Positions 5,410-5,507 of a stretch of 5,507 nucleotides of DNA are shown piece after piece. Location of the stretch: contig CAZHFZ010000103.1 of NCBI GenBank assembly GCA_964531455.1, forward strand, positions 1-5,507, in the 5' to 3' direction. This DNA is from Ga0077527 sp964531455. GTDB taxonomy: Bacteria; Pseudomonadota; Gammaproteobacteria; Burkholderiales; SG8-41. The translations under genes were made by a program, and so were the position numbers. Position 1 is the first letter of the stretch, and each line of letters starts with the position of its first letter. Below the pieces are notes generated by a model, which saw only the letters and a program-made list of their open reading frames with translations, ran no database searches and was not told the origin of the DNA.

Positions 5410-5507
5410 CAGTGCAGCTTCAGCACGAGGTAGTTGGTGATCGAGCCCACGCGCATGATGACCTTGCGAATGATATGTATCGCCGCAACGTGGTCGGTAT
5501 AAATGGC
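5409..5507 (-). CDS. C-terminal 32 codons of an unidentified gene upstream of the efflux channel
   Basis: On the minus strand an open frame enters from the window edge and ends at TGA (5411-5409), overlapping the outer-membrane-factor ATG by one base (TGATG). The 32 visible residues include DHVAAIHIIRKVIMRVG and end in NYLVLKLH. Overlap of this kind marks genes of one operon, and in efflux operons the preceding gene is often the adaptor or the inner-membrane pump. The tail does not match the ends of RND pumps, MacB or HlyD-type adaptors that I remember, so I leave the product unnamed. Confidence 0.6.
   Translation of the reverse strand, partial: AIYTDHVAAIHIIRKVIMRVGSITNYLVLKLH

Noticed and set aside
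1..5507. Search by eye for mobile elements, CRISPR arrays, tRNA/rRNA genes, toxin-antitoxin or defence modules
   Set aside because: No transposase or integrase motifs, no regularly spaced repeats, no tRNA-like cloverleaf and no defence-family domains were seen. All complete coding regions but one match common metabolic or transport families.

Overview
The window looks like a piece of a draft chromosome from a moderately GC-rich Gram-negative bacterium. The OprM/NodT-type outer-membrane lipoprotein and the YdiK-type permease both point to Proteobacteria. Betaproteobacteria is my best guess, but that is inference and no marker gene here settles it. I see no phage, insertion-sequence, CRISPR, tRNA or rRNA signal, and no convincing undescribed system. 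The genes are mostly ordinary housekeeping or accessory metabolism. The least explained parts are one small unknown gene and two intergenic regions rich in inverted repeats.

Layout, left to right. Positions 1-178 (minus) hold the N-terminus of a two-helix membrane protein cut by the window edge. Positions 179-537 are a divergent intergenic region with two perfect dyads, short direct repeats and a plausible plus-strand promoter. Positions 538-1373 (plus) hold a YdiK-like AI-2E-family permease that runs into a run of exactly 100 N (1374-1473). On the other side of the gap, on the minus strand, are a 3-hydroxybutyryl-CoA dehydrogenase missing only its last residues (1474-2300) and a complete phosphate acetyl/butyryltransferase (2404-3345). 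A possible tandem promoter and a 128-bp run of inverted repeats lie upstream of these two genes (3346-3692). Further upstream on the same strand are a 102-residue protein of unknown function (3693-4001), a complete RND-type efflux outer-membrane lipoprotein (4030-5409), and the last 32 codons of another gene whose stop overlaps the efflux start (5409-5507).

How the genes relate. Reading leftward on the minus strand, the window-edge gene, the outer-membrane factor and the small unknown gene are tightly packed (a 1-nt overlap, then 28 bp) and probably form the end of an efflux operon. After about 350 bp of non-coding sequence, ptb and hbd follow with 103 bp between them. Together they handle four-carbon acyl-CoA: Hbd interconverts acetoacetyl-CoA and 3-hydroxybutyryl-CoA, and Ptb swaps CoA for phosphate on an acyl group. 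No partner acyl kinase is visible. The 100-N run is the conventional size for a gap of unknown length, so adjacency of the left part (1-1373) and the right part (1474-5507) rests on scaffolding and not on read-through sequence.
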